A stretch of DNA of 64,000 nucleotides. Source: Sipunculus nudus. Its lineage: Eukaryota > Annelida > Sipuncula > Golfingiida > Sipunculidae. This document shows positions 37,301 to 49,860 of this stretch, piece by piece. The translations under genes and the position numbers were made by a program. The notes beneath the pieces were generated by a model. It was not told where the DNA came from. It searched no databases and saw nothing but the letters and a program-made list of their open reading frames with translations. Position 1 is the stretch's first letter; each line of letters opens with the position of its first letter. The stretch covers positions 34,986,019 to 35,050,018 of the forward strand of contig CM049306.1 in the NCBI GenBank assembly GCA_026874595.1, in the 5' to 3' direction.

Positions 37301-40300
37301 TTTACACCCTACATGTTTTCATTTTGGACAACTGAGCTAAGAGTTGGGTTTAGACAGGTGAAAATTTGTCACTTTTGTTCGGAAGTTGATATTTCCTGTA
37401 TCACGTGAGTCCGGGGCATAAAGACCATAACCTGGGTGAAGGAAACGAAATAGGTGATATTTTAAAGTACCCATCCGTCCGCCACACGGGGACATCAAGT
37501 GGGGACCGTTGGGAAGCTGATTACAGAAGGTGACACTATGTCAGACCTTTATCCTCGTTCTATTTTCAAACCCCCATTCCCGGAAATTACATGAATAAAT
37601 TTATCTCATTAATCAAGAATCCGATACCCGCGGGTTTTTTTCATCAATGATTTGTGTTTTTTTTGGGGGGGGGAGAGATGTATATGCCAGGTGGATTTGT
37701 TCCGTCAATGATGTCGTTAAAGACTTAACAAAGAATAGGATTCAGTAAGTTTTACTTTATAAAATATTAAACTCGGTCTTTCCTGACCTCGGTAACATAT
37801 TTTATCAAGGCTGTTTTTTTTTCCTCCCCGGGCTATTTGAACCTATATTATATCTCTCTTCTTTACTCAAAAATCATGAATAAACCTGAATCAAATAGAT
37901 AATAGAATAAAAAAGTATCTAGGCGACCGCAAACATGCATTTTTGTATCCCTGATTCCGAATGGTGTATCACAATTGTACTATCGTCACCAGATATATGT
38001 CGGAATAAGAAAAGTGGTATAGATATGGTTTCGTATTATGTGGAATTAAAGTAGTTCTGTTTCCAAATTGGTGTGCACAGATGAAACACGAGCACCGGTT
38101 TGGTAATATGTATAAAAAATGTAATGTCGTCCGAATATAATCACTTGAAAGGTACCATGTTGTTTCGTTTCAAAGTTGATATGGGGACCTTTCGGCCGTA
38201 ATAATTAATGTTAATTGTTCACCGGAAACCTGAGAGGGAATAATAAATTAAGTCAGCTTTTAGCGGAACATTTCATAATTCACGCCAGAGGGAATTGAAA
38301 TCAGAGAATCTATAATATGATAAAAGCATGCAAACGAGTTTCGTCTATTTATTGATAAACTGAAGTGTTAAAACTAACTATAAAGTGACTGAATGCTATC
38401 ATAATGTTAACATAAAATCGTCTATATTTGGGAAAACAAAATTAAATGCAAGCATTAATAATTCATTGATTCTTTCATTTATTAATGGGTCGGATTCACA
38501 GGAAAATGTGTCACAGTTCATAAATTCCATGGTTGCATCACATGTGAACTCTGCTTGTTAAAACGAAGGCGGCTCCTCATACCAGTAAATTGATTTGACA
38601 CCTGTATCAGCTCATTGTTATTATTCTCATTCATATAGAATCCTTTGAAATCAGATTACCTCAACAATTTAATATATTCGTCCGTAGATATTAACCTTAC
38701 CGTACAACAAAATTCATGAGGTCATTGCTTGTTTTTTTTCGGGGGGGGGGGGGGGGGGGGAAAGAAGAGTTCAGAAAACCAACCAAAGAACCTTATAACC
38801 AACCAACGTCGATAAAATAGTAATACCTATTACAATCTGTGACAATTTATACACAAGTATTTTTTTTAAATGTCACAGCTGCTCATCTATCCGCATGGAT
38901 TATAGACATCCTTATAGTACACCCTTGTAATTGATGTACAGGGCCATTCAGGATTACAAAGCACCGGGTACAAGAATGCAGAAGAAATTGCGCGCTGTAG
39001 GTGAAACAGGGACGGACTTTTTCAGGGATTCAGGGCACTTTGTTATATACTTATTACTAATGACTACTAATTAAAAAAGGGGTATTACTACAAACAGCCG
39101 TATGCAAGATATGTGTACATAAATAACATGAATGACAAATAAACCGAAAACTTCAGTGGCAAAGCCCGCGTGTGTTTGGAATAGTGTCCCAGTGGTGTGT
39201 TTCAAACACTTGATGTGAAAGAATCTCAACGAAACTGAGAAAAGTTACCGCCCGCAACATCAACACTATTGTAATAAAAATAGTGATTGTAGTAATTATG
39301 ACAATAGTGACCGTTATAACAATAGTGGTTACAAAAGTGGCGTAACCCGATTTGTTCAATACTATCTTTATAAGTTTTCCTCTGACGAGTCTTCAGCTAC
39401 CTTGCCAAGCTGATTTGTTCAACTTCTCATTTTCCAGAGGGATTCTTCAAAGGCAGTTATCACCAGTTCCCTGGGAGTAATTTACGGATGAAGGAACCGC
39501 GCTGATTCCAACCCATTAAAATAAATATGTTTGTACATGGTAGAATACATATAAACAAATAAAAGATGTATCTTCTGTAGGGAGCATGAAAGACAGTGCC
39601 TGCATGGCAGTGCACTTTAGTGCCATGAATTTGCAATTAATTTGCCATGCTATCGGTAATTTTAATATGTGAAATAGAAGTGTATCACATGTGATAACAT
39701 TATGTGTGTAACAAATATACCATATATATCAATGTTGGAATGTTAACAGACAAATCCAGCAGAAATAGTGAGGTTCTGATTTAAAATATAATGTTATTGT
39801 GTCAGGTTGTATGAATAAATATTCAAAAGACACGTCTTGTAATTAACTTGATTATGTAGATTGATAACGCAAATATGAGAGAAAATTTGCTAGAGCTTTC
39901 TGGTCCTTGTAATAAGTTCATCATGCTATACAATTGTCAGTTATAAAGTCCAAAGTTGCCGTTTATCCCATTTATTCCATAAATTTTCACCGAGACAACG
40001 AGAAACAAATCTCTCGATGACACATGCATACATTTCTTTACATGAGTGGCCATACAACAAGTGGTGTAACATAAACCATAGCATCCCTAGGTATACCCAG
40101 AGAGTGCTTCAACCTAAGAGTTCTAGGTGGAAGAAGTAAAATTAAAGGTTCCCAACTCAGTCGACGGCGAAGAAATTGTGAAGTTCTTCCAAAACCTTCC
40201 TTTAAAAAAATAATTATGGGTGTTATTGTGTGTGTGTGTTGAAGAACCTTGTTTAGGGTTCGAGGAGGAATGTAACATTTATGGTTTCTGTACAAAAACC

Positions 40301-40498
40301 TTCAAAGAAGTTTAAGTAAGCTGTCCTCCTTACCAAGGGTGAACGTAGCTGCGTATGACTTTGTGGTCACAAAGCGCATCTAAACAAAACGTATTCAGTA
40401 TCAAAGGTACCTCACTGAGATGACATATAGCCTATTTATGCAGAATGTGAAATCCTAAAAGAACTGGCCCTGTTATAATTTGAAAGCATGAACTGGCC
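37301..40498. other. Intergenic; nothing recognised
   Basis: Includes a 20-base G run at 38741-38760 and an AAC/AAT-like patch at 39255-39340. No gene supported. Confidence 0.55.
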
Positions 40499-40845
40499 TA
40501 TGTCGAATATAAGATCATATAGCACTTTACTGTGCCCAATATAAAACCATGTAGAACTGTACTGTGTCGAATATAAGATCATGTAGAACTGTAATGCGTC
40601 GAATATAAGATCATGTAGCACTGTACTGTGCCGAATATAAGACCATGTAGAACTGTACTGTGTCGAATATAAGATCATGTAGAACTGTAATGTGTCGAAT
40701 ATAAGATCATGTAGAACTGTAATGTGTCGATATAAGATTATGTAGAACTGTAATGTGTCAAATATAAAATCATGTAGAACTGGCCTGTGTAGAAAGATCG
40801 ATTAGAACTGACTTAATTATGCCGAATATAAGATGCTTAAGAACT
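40499..40845. repeat. 32-bp tandem repeat, 9-10 units
   Basis: The unit is GTCGAATATAAGATCATG followed by TAGAACTGTAATGT. Units 1-3 and 4-6 share the same ordered variants (TAGCACT, then TGCC...ACCATG, then the standard unit), showing a 96-bp three-unit higher-order period. The last copies degrade near 40800-40845. The minus-strand 80-codon frame over the array is an artefact. Confidence 0.95.
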
Positions 40846-41109
40846 ACAAAACATCCACATATACCACCCCTCCCTCCATTTTATGATAAAACAAAATGGT
40901 TCTATCATCTTCAAAATTTGATTAATACCTTGGGTTTCATTTAAATATATTCTGCTTCTCCAAGATAAAATGATCACTGAAACACCTGTCTGTAGAGGAC
41001 AGACGGACAGAGTGACAGAGGGCGAGACAGAGTACGCATGTGATTTCTAATGTATGTTTTTGTTGGAAATAACCGCTAGCTTAACTAAGAATATGTACAT
41101 CTGCAGAAA

Positions 41110-41424
41110 ATCATTCCGGTTTCGGACTATATCACACGGTTCCTCTCATGTAATATCCTGGTGTTAACCAGGCCTGGTGACTGCACCTGCTTGTCCATGA
41201 TGTGTAATCTACACCATTTCTGGGTCATTCAACAAAGAAATCCCAGAAAGGCGCACTCGTTTGTGAGTGAAACACAGCCGTTAGGCACGGCCTTCCTATC
41301 AGGCCTGCAGAGTGTTCGCCCTTGGTGGGGGACTGACCGGAAAAACCAAGGCCTGGGCTAAGATTCGAAATCACGATCTCCCAGCTTTGAGCTTTTGGGC
41401 TTACCCCTGAGCCACAGAAGCCGG
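41110..41424 (-). repeat. SINE family A, best copy, tRNA-like head
   Basis: Read on the minus strand it begins CCGGCTTCTGTGGCTCAGGG, giving an A-box-like TGGCTCAGGGGTAAG. About 35 bp later is a B-box-like GATTTCGAATC, so a tRNA-derived RNA polymerase III promoter. The body carries CGTGCCTAACGGCTGTGT, CAAACGAGTGCGCCTTTC and TTGAATGACCCAGAAATGG, and the 3' part CAGTCACCAGGCCTGGTTAA. Related copies are at 12.25, 29.15 and 60.2 kb. The source tRNA is not decided. Confidence 0.78.
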
Positions 41425-41429
41425 TTTAG

Positions 41430-43640
41430 TATATGATTTTGTAAAATGCAGGCGAGTAAACGTCACTATTACGCAAGGATCTTCGACATGTGGACGGGTT
41501 TTGACAAAACTGAGAGTAGGATGAGAATAGAAAGGGGATTATGAGATAAGAACAAATATAAATCAAATGTTTGAATACAAGAAAGACATTTTGTCATGCT
41601 AAAATGTACCATTTCATAATCCCTATATTTGCCTTTTTCTCTCACAGGAATTTTTTAATGGTTATTATCGTTAAACAATGATCACTTCCAGGCTCTAGTA
41701 ATAAACAATGATTTACAGATTTACTCAAAAAATTAGATTACAAAAATATCTCCACTTTTTGTGCCTGAGTACAAGCTGTACAAGGTACCTTTTTAACATG
41801 TCTTGCAGATAGTCTGAATATGTCCCATTTACTTAAGCTTATTAGGAACGTAAATTATACCAATCAACTTTGATGTACTGATTCACTTAATCCGTAATTA
41901 ATTACATTATCTTTAATAAATCTTGTTAATCTCCCACATAGTGAATAATTCTACCCAGCAGGATTATCTCTATACGTTTTTCTTTTGGTTTATTTACAGT
42001 AGAAATCTGCTGGGGGACATCTAAAAAGAGACTATTAGGGGCCATAAACAACTCTTTGTGCGTTACATAACAAATAATTTGCTTGCAAATGAAATATTTT
42101 TTTCATCTTAGCCCGGCGTATGTATTATAGAAGCGTGTTATCCCCGAGACAAAGCCGGGAGCTAGAAGGATGGCATCAGTACAGTCTGGCCGGCAGACCT
42201 CAAACCCCCGAGCAATGGACGCCGGGGGGCTTGTAATCGGGTGCCTGTATTGACCACCCAAATTACGGAGATCCCGATGTACCGGAACAGCCCTGTGTGC
42301 CACGGTCCTGCCTCCAGTGAGAGCCGGATTACTAGAACTATGTTTATCCGGATCTCCCGTTCCCACCCTCCAGGCCCCCTTTGTTGACCAAATGGACCTT
42401 GCATATAATTACTGACAACGCACCCTCGCCAGTGCAAATATTTGACGTAGTCATAAGCAGTGATTACTTTTGCTCAGTCTGTCTTAAACACAAGTCAATC
42501 AAGATATATAATAGCCGCTTCTGGCCAAAGCAAAGTTTTGCTCATTGATTTAACTCTTTAAATAAGACCGCAGGTTCGAATTTTCACGCCAGCGGTGTAT
42601 ATTTTTGAGTGTTTCTTGTCGTATGAATTTCTTGAACAGACATAGCACCGGATCTCCAGTTGCACAAACACTACAGTTATGTACTCTATGCCGAAATATG
42701 TTAATAAGAACTCGTGCGTGAATAGTACTGTAATGCAAATAATGAACCCGGTCACTTACTATATCATATAAAGTGCTCGAAGACCGTGCTTAGAGGTAAT
42801 TTAAATGCGGAGACAGACACCGCGCACGTGCAAATACGACTTATTCCGTATTGTGGTTCCTTTCCTAATATTTGGCCATTTAGCTTCAGTGTACGCCATT
42901 CAAAAGCAAAGGTGCTGACAATGGATGCATTAGAGTGACTTGGAATTAAAGCGTCTCGATGATATTGAACTTAAATTGAACGAGCGTGACATTATAGCTG
43001 TAAATATGTTAAGGCTCTTCTTTGCTGGGGCTAGGTTCCTAAGTGGTAGAGATTTAACCACGGTAAACTCAGCTCATTGACATGTCAGCACGCCCTCATA
43101 ATGAAGTCTTAGGTCAAAAGCCGTCAAGTATCCTAACCCCTGCAATCATAATACTGTCCACGACACGTTTCAAAGGAGAATGCTTTTTATTCAATTATTT
43201 ATTGATGCCACTCTTATGACTGATCGAAAGAGCACAATGAACCAATCAACTGGCCGTAGAACTAATTCATCAGTTTTTAATAAAGGTGACTGTGACAGGA
43301 GAGCAAGGGAATGAGATAGAAAACGTTTTCCTTGTTGCGTACAGACTAAAATCCAGAAGTCGCATGTCGCAAGTCAGAATAAAGGGTTTACCGCTAGTCA
43401 AAGAAACACAAGGTCCTCCACAGCACGTATGTCTATTTTCATTAAAATTCGAACATCATTATCTTCGTTTATATAAAATTTTCGTTAATTGCTTGATTGA
43501 TAGCGTAATAAAGCACCACTTCATATATGAATAAGAGGGAGAAAGAGAGAGAGTGGGAGAGAGAAAAAGATACATACATGCATGATCATATCATGAATTC
43601 AAGATATGAATATTGATTGCAATGCTTCTTGGGTTCCTCG
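41430..43640. other. Intergenic with a GC-rich island at 42100-42440
   Basis: 42100-42440 is GC-rich compared with its surroundings and has two overlapping minus-strand frames of 87 and 91 codons. Neither has a recognisable domain. Could be conserved non-coding DNA; not proven. Confidence 0.5.
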
Positions 43641-43644
43641 ACAT

Positions 43645-43932
43645 TCATTAACTAGATATCTGCTGTCTGATGAATGCAAGCCTCCGCCATTCACTTATTC
43701 GACCAATTTTCCCAGGGTCATTCGTGTCATAAGTGACTAAATTTGTGACTATTAATTGATGACGTTCCTGGATCCTGATCATGCGCAGGATACACACCAA
43801 AAGCTGATCAGTGCTTCACTGACCCACTCCCGTGTTGTCCTGAAAATTTCATGAGATTCCGTTCATCATAGCGTGGGTGATGTTGTGGACAAACACACAC
43901 ACAGACACACAATCTGGGAGGCAATAAATGAT
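43645..43932 (+). repeat. Dispersed repeat family B copy
   Basis: It begins ATTAACTAGATATCTGC and continues AATGCAAGCCTCCGCC, CACTTATTCGACCAATTTT, ATTTCATGAGATTCCGTTC, GATGTTGTGGACAAACACAC and TGGGAGGCAA. Same order as at 46.3 kb. Confidence 0.72.
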
Positions 43933-46335
43933 TCATTCCAAAAGGAACTGACATCGTTAGGTGGCAGGTCTCGTACGACATGATTGGAACGGAAAGTCAT
44001 TAAAATTAGCGATATGAGAAAGCCTTGAAACATCGGGGTCATATGTGTGTGTTAGTGTGTGTGTAGGGGGGCGCTTTCTAGGAACCGGAAATGCCACATA
44101 CAGGAACTAAAAATACCAAGATGCATACTGTTTGTCCAATATCTGAAGAATCTTCTGCCACTGGGCAGGTACAGGTGTAACCTTATAACACTGCCTAACA
44201 GACTTACGTTTCCCGTCGACAGATGTAAGCGTCTATTGAGCTGTCTCAATGATATATGTCAAGAAGTTATCCATGCCGCGACCATCAGCTAATGTTCTTC
44301 AGACTAATCTAATACACCGCTCTTGTAAACGCACCTGAGAGGCACCAACGAGTGCATAACAATTTTGACCAACAAGTCAAGTACCTGGGATTGACCTTAT
44401 TGTACTTTACGCAGTTAAGGTTTTATTAGGTTTATTATTTCATTTGTCTGAAATCATGCGAGGTATATACACAGCCTGTCGCCAAGCAAAATATAACATT
44501 TCTGAGGAATGTCATGACATTTTGGTTTATGAAATAATCTTAGCAAGCTTTAATTACTGAAAAAAATGAACAATTACTCCTTTTTACAGTTTGACAGTAT
44601 ATTTTAGACAGATAACATTGCAGAAGTAATGTTCGACAATTCAAAGCATGAAACGGCAATAAATTAAAAGGTCAAAATAAGTAATTCGTTAAAAAAATTA
44701 GTCGGGTTAAATAGTAGCGTTATATCGACCCTCTGGCATTACGACCAGATTACTTACCAGCCCAATTATCCGATGGCCTACTGAGTCGGGTTGTCACGGC
44801 TAGTTAAATAGCCATATATGGAAAGAATTGGTCCAATCATCTCTTAAAAAGTGTCATTCTAACCAGTTCGTAAGTTGAAAGGAAAAATATTATTTTTCTT
44901 TCGAATCGCCTTTGATTGTGACAAAAATGCGCTGAATCACTTCTTTATTTTAGCTCTGAAATTCGCCTGAACTACAACTATCGGCAATTTTTGCAGTAAA
45001 GTACTCTTATAAATATGTGCGTTTATACTAACATGCAGACTGAGCGCCGTGATCCATAGGTCACCTTTGATAACAAAACATGTAGTCAATCCATTTAACG
45101 AAAACAAGCACATGTTTTTTAAAATAACAGTTTTAACCAACACAATCATAACACATACGCGAATAGTAAAACTAGAGCGACTCCCGCTTAACTCATAACT
45201 GCAGTTACGCTATAATAGTCAGTGATTTGTTTCACACTTCAGCTTGGATTCTTCTATTTTACTATTAGCACAGATTCGGGTGGCTCGTGGATAAATGCTG
45301 CCCTTTGGGTTTATCCAGTGCCATTTCCAGCCACACAGGTAAATTTGTATTCTTATTAAATAATAGCTGCTTTGGGTGCGTGGTATCGGTTCAGTGCATT
45401 GTCCACCCCTTGTGAAACACACAGTAGGGTCGTAATAATGCCTTTCTGTCTCTCTCAGACAGGCAAACACGTGCACGGAAAGGCAGTGTTCATTTTGTAT
45501 CAATCCGTTGGAAAGGTGAAGACCTGAAGGCTGATAAAAAGCAACAAACATGACAAATTATTCTTGAAAACAATATTCTACAGGTGGTGTTCCATTGACT
45601 CAAAATATTACCTATTTACCCAGTTACAAATGGTATATAATTTCTTCTACTTTCCGATATTTAAACCCTAATCTCCTATACTTTACTTTGGTATGTTCAC
45701 TGCACAGGACTTCGTGTTTCTGATATAACAGTGTTTCTATTGAGAATAATGAGTTCTTCTTTAATTTTGAACGCAAGTGTGCATGTAGGATGACATGTAA
45801 GACAGCAGATCCAGATGTACACTGGGCGAAGTGGGAGTAAAGGTTTGATATGAGTGTAGGATGCATCTTTAGCGGAAAGACAATTTTATTCTGCGGAAAG
45901 GCAAACCTGTATTAATGCCTTTCTTTTGAAAAGTTGAAAATTTTACAGTATTACGATCCGTGCATACAGGTATAGATTAATACGGAGTAATCGTCAGTCC
46001 TGGTTATTGTCCAGAGCATGTGAGTGAGGAAGCTGGACACACCAGATCACGTAGCCACAAGTCAGTGCAATAAGGAGTACTTCTCTCCGCGCATTGATTT
46101 CCGTTTCCTGTCTAGGTTTAACACAGTGTATATGAATTAATTCCGATGATTAAAGGTTCAGACTGGCATGTACATGAACCGATAATCAATGCTAGACATC
46201 CATCAGTAATATAATTCTTAATGTTTACTCCCCCACCATCCAACGGAATATAAACAAATATGGAGCTGATCGAATCAGAGGGACTGTTTTCTATTACTGA
46301 GTATGTGGAATCGTGTACCTGCAGGTGAGAGCTGT
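43933..46335. other. Intergenic; nothing recognised
   Basis: A (GT)n patch at 44043-44065 and no supported gene or element. Confidence 0.55.
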
Positions 46336-46339
46336 AAAA

Positions 46340-46655
46340 TTAACTAGAGATCTGCATTCAATGGAATGCAAGCCCCGGCCGTATAGATGCATTCACTTAT
46401 TCGGCCCATCTTGCCAGTTGCATTCGTGCTTAAATGACTACATTTCTGAATATTCCATGAATATGTCCCTGAATCCGGGTCCTGTGCTGGAACCATACCA
46501 AAAACTTATCAATTCAATTCTTAGCCCATTCTCGAATTCCCGGTAAGTTTCATGTGGTTCCGTTCATGATTGCGTGAGTTATGTTGTGAACAAATACACA
46601 AACAAACAAACAAACGAACGGGGATGAACGCATACCCTCCTGGCAGAGGCAACAA
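46340..46655 (+). repeat. Dispersed repeat family B copy, best preserved
   Basis: It starts TTAACTAGAGATCTGCATTC and continues AATGCAAGCCCCGGCC, CACTTATTCGGCCCATCTT, TGAATCCGGGTCCTGTGC, TTTCATGTGGTTCCGTTCAT and GCGTGAGTTATGTTGTG. An (AAAC)n-like tract follows, then ACGGGGATGAACGCATACCC and TCCTGGCAGAGGCAA. Short retroposon style, but the head is not clearly tRNA-like. Confidence 0.72.
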
Positions 46656-47035
46656 ACATTACAGCATTACTGAATAGATGTTAGTATAGTTAGTATAATT
46701 AATAGATGCCAGATATTGGAATATGCCAGTTTAAATTTTGGTGCAGACCCAAATACCATTGGCGTATTCACAGGGGTGCCGCAGGGGGCCATGACCCCCC
46801 CCCCCCCCCCCACCCCCACCCCAATCCGACCTTGCATATAATATTTAGGGAAAACATTCCAGACAGGAATATTAACTAAGAAAATTAAAGCTTAAAGGTA
46901 GATATAAAAATATGAAAATATCAGTCATCAATGATTGTTACTTCAAGTTTTCATTCCGTATACTGACATATGCAGGTAACAAACTTTTACTCTTGTTTTA
47001 AGTCTTAAAAATCGTACAAGGATATTGAAGTAGGT

Positions 47036-47037
<2 letters not shown>

Positions 47038-47090
<53 letters not shown>
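47038..47090. repeat. (TA)n microsatellite, left wall of the LTR copy
   Basis: A pure TA tract directly before the LTR sequence. Confidence 0.96.
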
Positions 47091-47091
<1 letters not shown>

Positions 47092-47950
47092 TTTATTGTA
47101 TGCAGTAGTGTGTTTGTTCAGCGCTAGCGTTGTCTGTTGCTATGACGGCTTAGCCCGGCCCACGCGTGGGGTCTCACGTGAAAACAGCGGTCATGCTAGT
47201 TTGGGGCTTTCTGGCCTGGCCGAGCCGGGCCGGCCCACGAGTGAACCCTGACATGTGGAGACACAGCGTTCTTGTTCTAGATGTTTCTGTAATGCCTGTG
47301 TACTGTGTATTATGTATTGTTCTTTAGATTGTTCGGGAAATGGAAAGTTCTCGGCTTGAGATGTGAAGATATAAATAGGGAGCTGTGTTTTATAGCGAAG
47401 GGAGAGGGGAGAAATATTCCAGCGGACACAGAAGCGGGTAAGTCAGTTGTAGACCTTTTCCGATAGGTGCGGCAATTATAAATTTTCTTCTTAATTTGTG
47501 ACGGATCTTATATAGTCTTCAGTTTGGTTTCGGGATTATAACAAGAACTTCACTTTGGGATTACAACGGATTGATTTTGTGAATGAACTGGACTGTTATT
47601 CCCTGAGAAGATTTATGTGAACCGTTCATCTGGGTTGTACGTTATAAAGGACTTGTTATCGCTTCTGACAGTGGTGGTATCCAGGTACTGTACCCTTCAT
47701 TTATATACTTGTATTGATTTACTGTTGTACTGTTGTTATACTGTGAAATTGTATTGATTTAGTTTATTGTAATGTTAGGATTGTTTTAAGAATAAAATTA
47801 CAATTATTTTCTAGCAAAAATCCTCTGACTTCTTTTTTTTTAAAAAAAAAGCATTTCACGCTGCCAAGTGTTACAGAATCTGATTTTTTTTTATCTCCAT
47901 TACAAAAGTGATGCTCGTCACGACTACGTGATCTGTTGATATTGGGTTCC

Positions 47951-47957
<7 letters not shown>
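47091..47957 (+). mobile_element. Second LTR copy, plus orientation, ends lost in TA runs
   Basis: It aligns along its length with the inverted 28.05-28.81 kb LTR. Shared blocks include TGTTCGGGAAATGGAAAGTT, TATAAATAGGG (TATA box 47370-47377), ATTCCAGCGGACACAGAAGC, GGGATTACAACGGATTGATT, AATAAA (about 47790) and GACTACGTGATCTGTTGATA. Its TGTTAT and ATAACA ends are replaced by TA microsatellite on both sides. It carries about 100 bp of extra GC-rich sequence near 47145-47240 not present in the other copy. No internal retroviral-type genes adjoin. Confidence 0.82.

Positions 47958-48020
<63 letters not shown>
47953..48020. repeat. (TA)n microsatellite, right wall of the LTR copy
   Basis: A pure TA tract after GTTCCG. 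The 'IYIYIY' frame here is an artefact. Confidence 0.96.
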
Positions 48021-48024
<4 letters not shown>

Positions 48025-49535
48025 TCCTTGTCCAGCGATACGCTGTTCATTGCCCCCCCCCCCCGGAACTCCCCTAACCTAAATCCTGGCTACGCCCTTG
48101 CAAATAATAAAGACATGTAGTGAGATTTATCCATGGAGCAGGTGTAAGCTTTTATTATACCCAATTATTTATCTTTTATTTGAACATCTGTGTGTAATAG
48201 GAAATGTGAAGTCAGAATCGGTCATGTGACAAAACTGATGAATCTCATTTCCGCAACTGGAGGTCCAATTTAGCTGGCGGAGAAATCGGATAATCTGATA
48301 GTTTTCTCAGAATTATGAAGTAAAACACTCTTTCGCATTTTAAAGATTGCATCAATGAACCCGTTGGATCTGGTTGGAGACTGATGTATGTCGCATGGAA
48401 GATGATGCACCCTTTATATAGAAAAGGCCGTCCAACCTAAACGCTTTGAAAATCTGCATATCTGAGAATGATATAAATTATGTTTGAAATGGAAAGTTGG
48501 CAAAAAAGGTCCCTCCACTTCCTCGTCCTGGAATCTGTCAATCAGACTTGTGTATCTCTCGGATGAAAACAATTGTGAAATAAAATACATTTAATAAATA
48601 ATTATATAAATAGCCGAATATCCCTGTCCCTTTAGACCTTTGTGACTTAACTGTGCTTTATAAGAAACTTAATCACAATGAAACGTTCGTGTAATTCAAA
48701 ATTCGCAGCGGCTCGGCGCCATTCGTAACGTGATGATAAGGCTTTTCCTTTGGCGCTGGTGCTGTCGTTTTTTTTTACCGCTATGTATGATAAATATTAA
48801 TAAACCATCTTTTAACTGACTACTTTATGAAACAATTTTTTTTTACATAACACCTAAATATATCTCGTGTGACATGCAAAAGGCAATTATCCATAATGAA
48901 TTATCTAATCTAGTCAGGGGGCCAGGTTCTGTACTGTGCAAAAATAGGGTTGTACCTTACAGTCTCAGATATAAAATTTTACACCCCTTACATGTTTAGA
49001 AGATCCACCCTGGAGGTTGAAAAGAAATGTTGGCAGTCTCAATACTCTTGCAAAAGTACTTTTAGTATTGCTTTTGTTTCAGAAAATTAAGTAATTTTAT
49101 GACTTTTTTACTACCTGCTTCTGATCCATTTTTAATTCACAGCTGCTACTTGCTTGTATATATTTTCACATATATGGTACCATTGATCAGTTTAGAACTA
49201 GGGCTTTGACATATAGTAAGAATTTTTATGACAATAATTATATGTCAGTGATTGTGGGACCTATAACTTGCCCACACCCGTCAAATTTTCCAAAGTTCTA
49301 TACAATTTTTCTTTGTACGTACATTTGTTTCAGCTAAGGATTAATTTTAGATTATTATACAATTGCCATGGGATTTTTCTATCAAATGCATGTCTATTCT
49401 TACTGAAATCTTCGTATTTTCTTCAATTTTGCTTCAAATAAGAATAATTGTTTATACGATTGTAATTTTCAGCACGTCAGCGCCTTTGCTGGTTATATTC
49501 AAGATAACCTCTACAGAAACACAGATACAGAAAGC

Positions 49536-49860
49536 ACAGATACAGAAAAAGTGGTTTTGATTCTCTCGACAGTCTCAGGCAACACATATACATTGACAAA
49601 GCCAGACCTCAGAGCACTACCTCTCGCAGAGGATGCGTTCAGTTTTCATGTTCTCATGTACTATATGTCTATAGCTCTTAACAAAGGGGCACAAGTCACC
49701 CAGATCTGCCACCGCCAACAGAGTTTCGCCGGACCACAGATAAAGGAAAACTTTATGATGTCCCAACTAGCAAAGCCAGACATTATCAAAACTGTGTTTT
49801 GAAATGTAGGACATCAAAATGCTTGAAAGGATGTTCCTGCATTCGTGATACGGAAACTGT
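49536..49860 (+). pseudogene. Broken C-terminal fragment of a transposon-associated protein
   Basis: The frame from about 49551 contains DLRALPLAEDAFSFHVLMYY, which resembles the 'LPPTxDALxxHIxRAxYQ' stretch near the C-terminus of a large family of transposon-linked proteins common in cnidarians and molluscs. The frame ends at 49801. A one-base shift from about 49789 instead reads NCVLKCRTSKCLKGCSCIRD, a Cys cluster like the C-terminal cysteine cluster of that family. Part of the same protein therefore seems to be split between two frames. No start, no catalytic part and no upstream homologous sequence is visible. The family match is from memory of its pattern; moderate confidence only. Confidence 0.45.

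Larger units (their letters stand above)
46765..48112. mobile_element. Older inverted-end element interrupted by the LTR and TA runs
   Basis: The left end GGCGTATTCACAGG and a 17-base C run (46795-46811) are mirrored by a right end that inverts to GGCGTAGCCAGGATTTAGG next to another C run (48052-48064). If they are a pair, the 47.1-kb LTR sits inside. The inverted match is short and imperfect. Confidence 0.4.

Noticed and set aside
40436-40678. 80-codon minus-strand frame with repeated peptide
   Set aside because: Product of the 32-bp tandem repeat.
28050-47957. The two LTR copies as the 5' and 3' LTRs of one element
   Set aside because: They are in opposite orientation, and the sequence between them holds no gag-pol.
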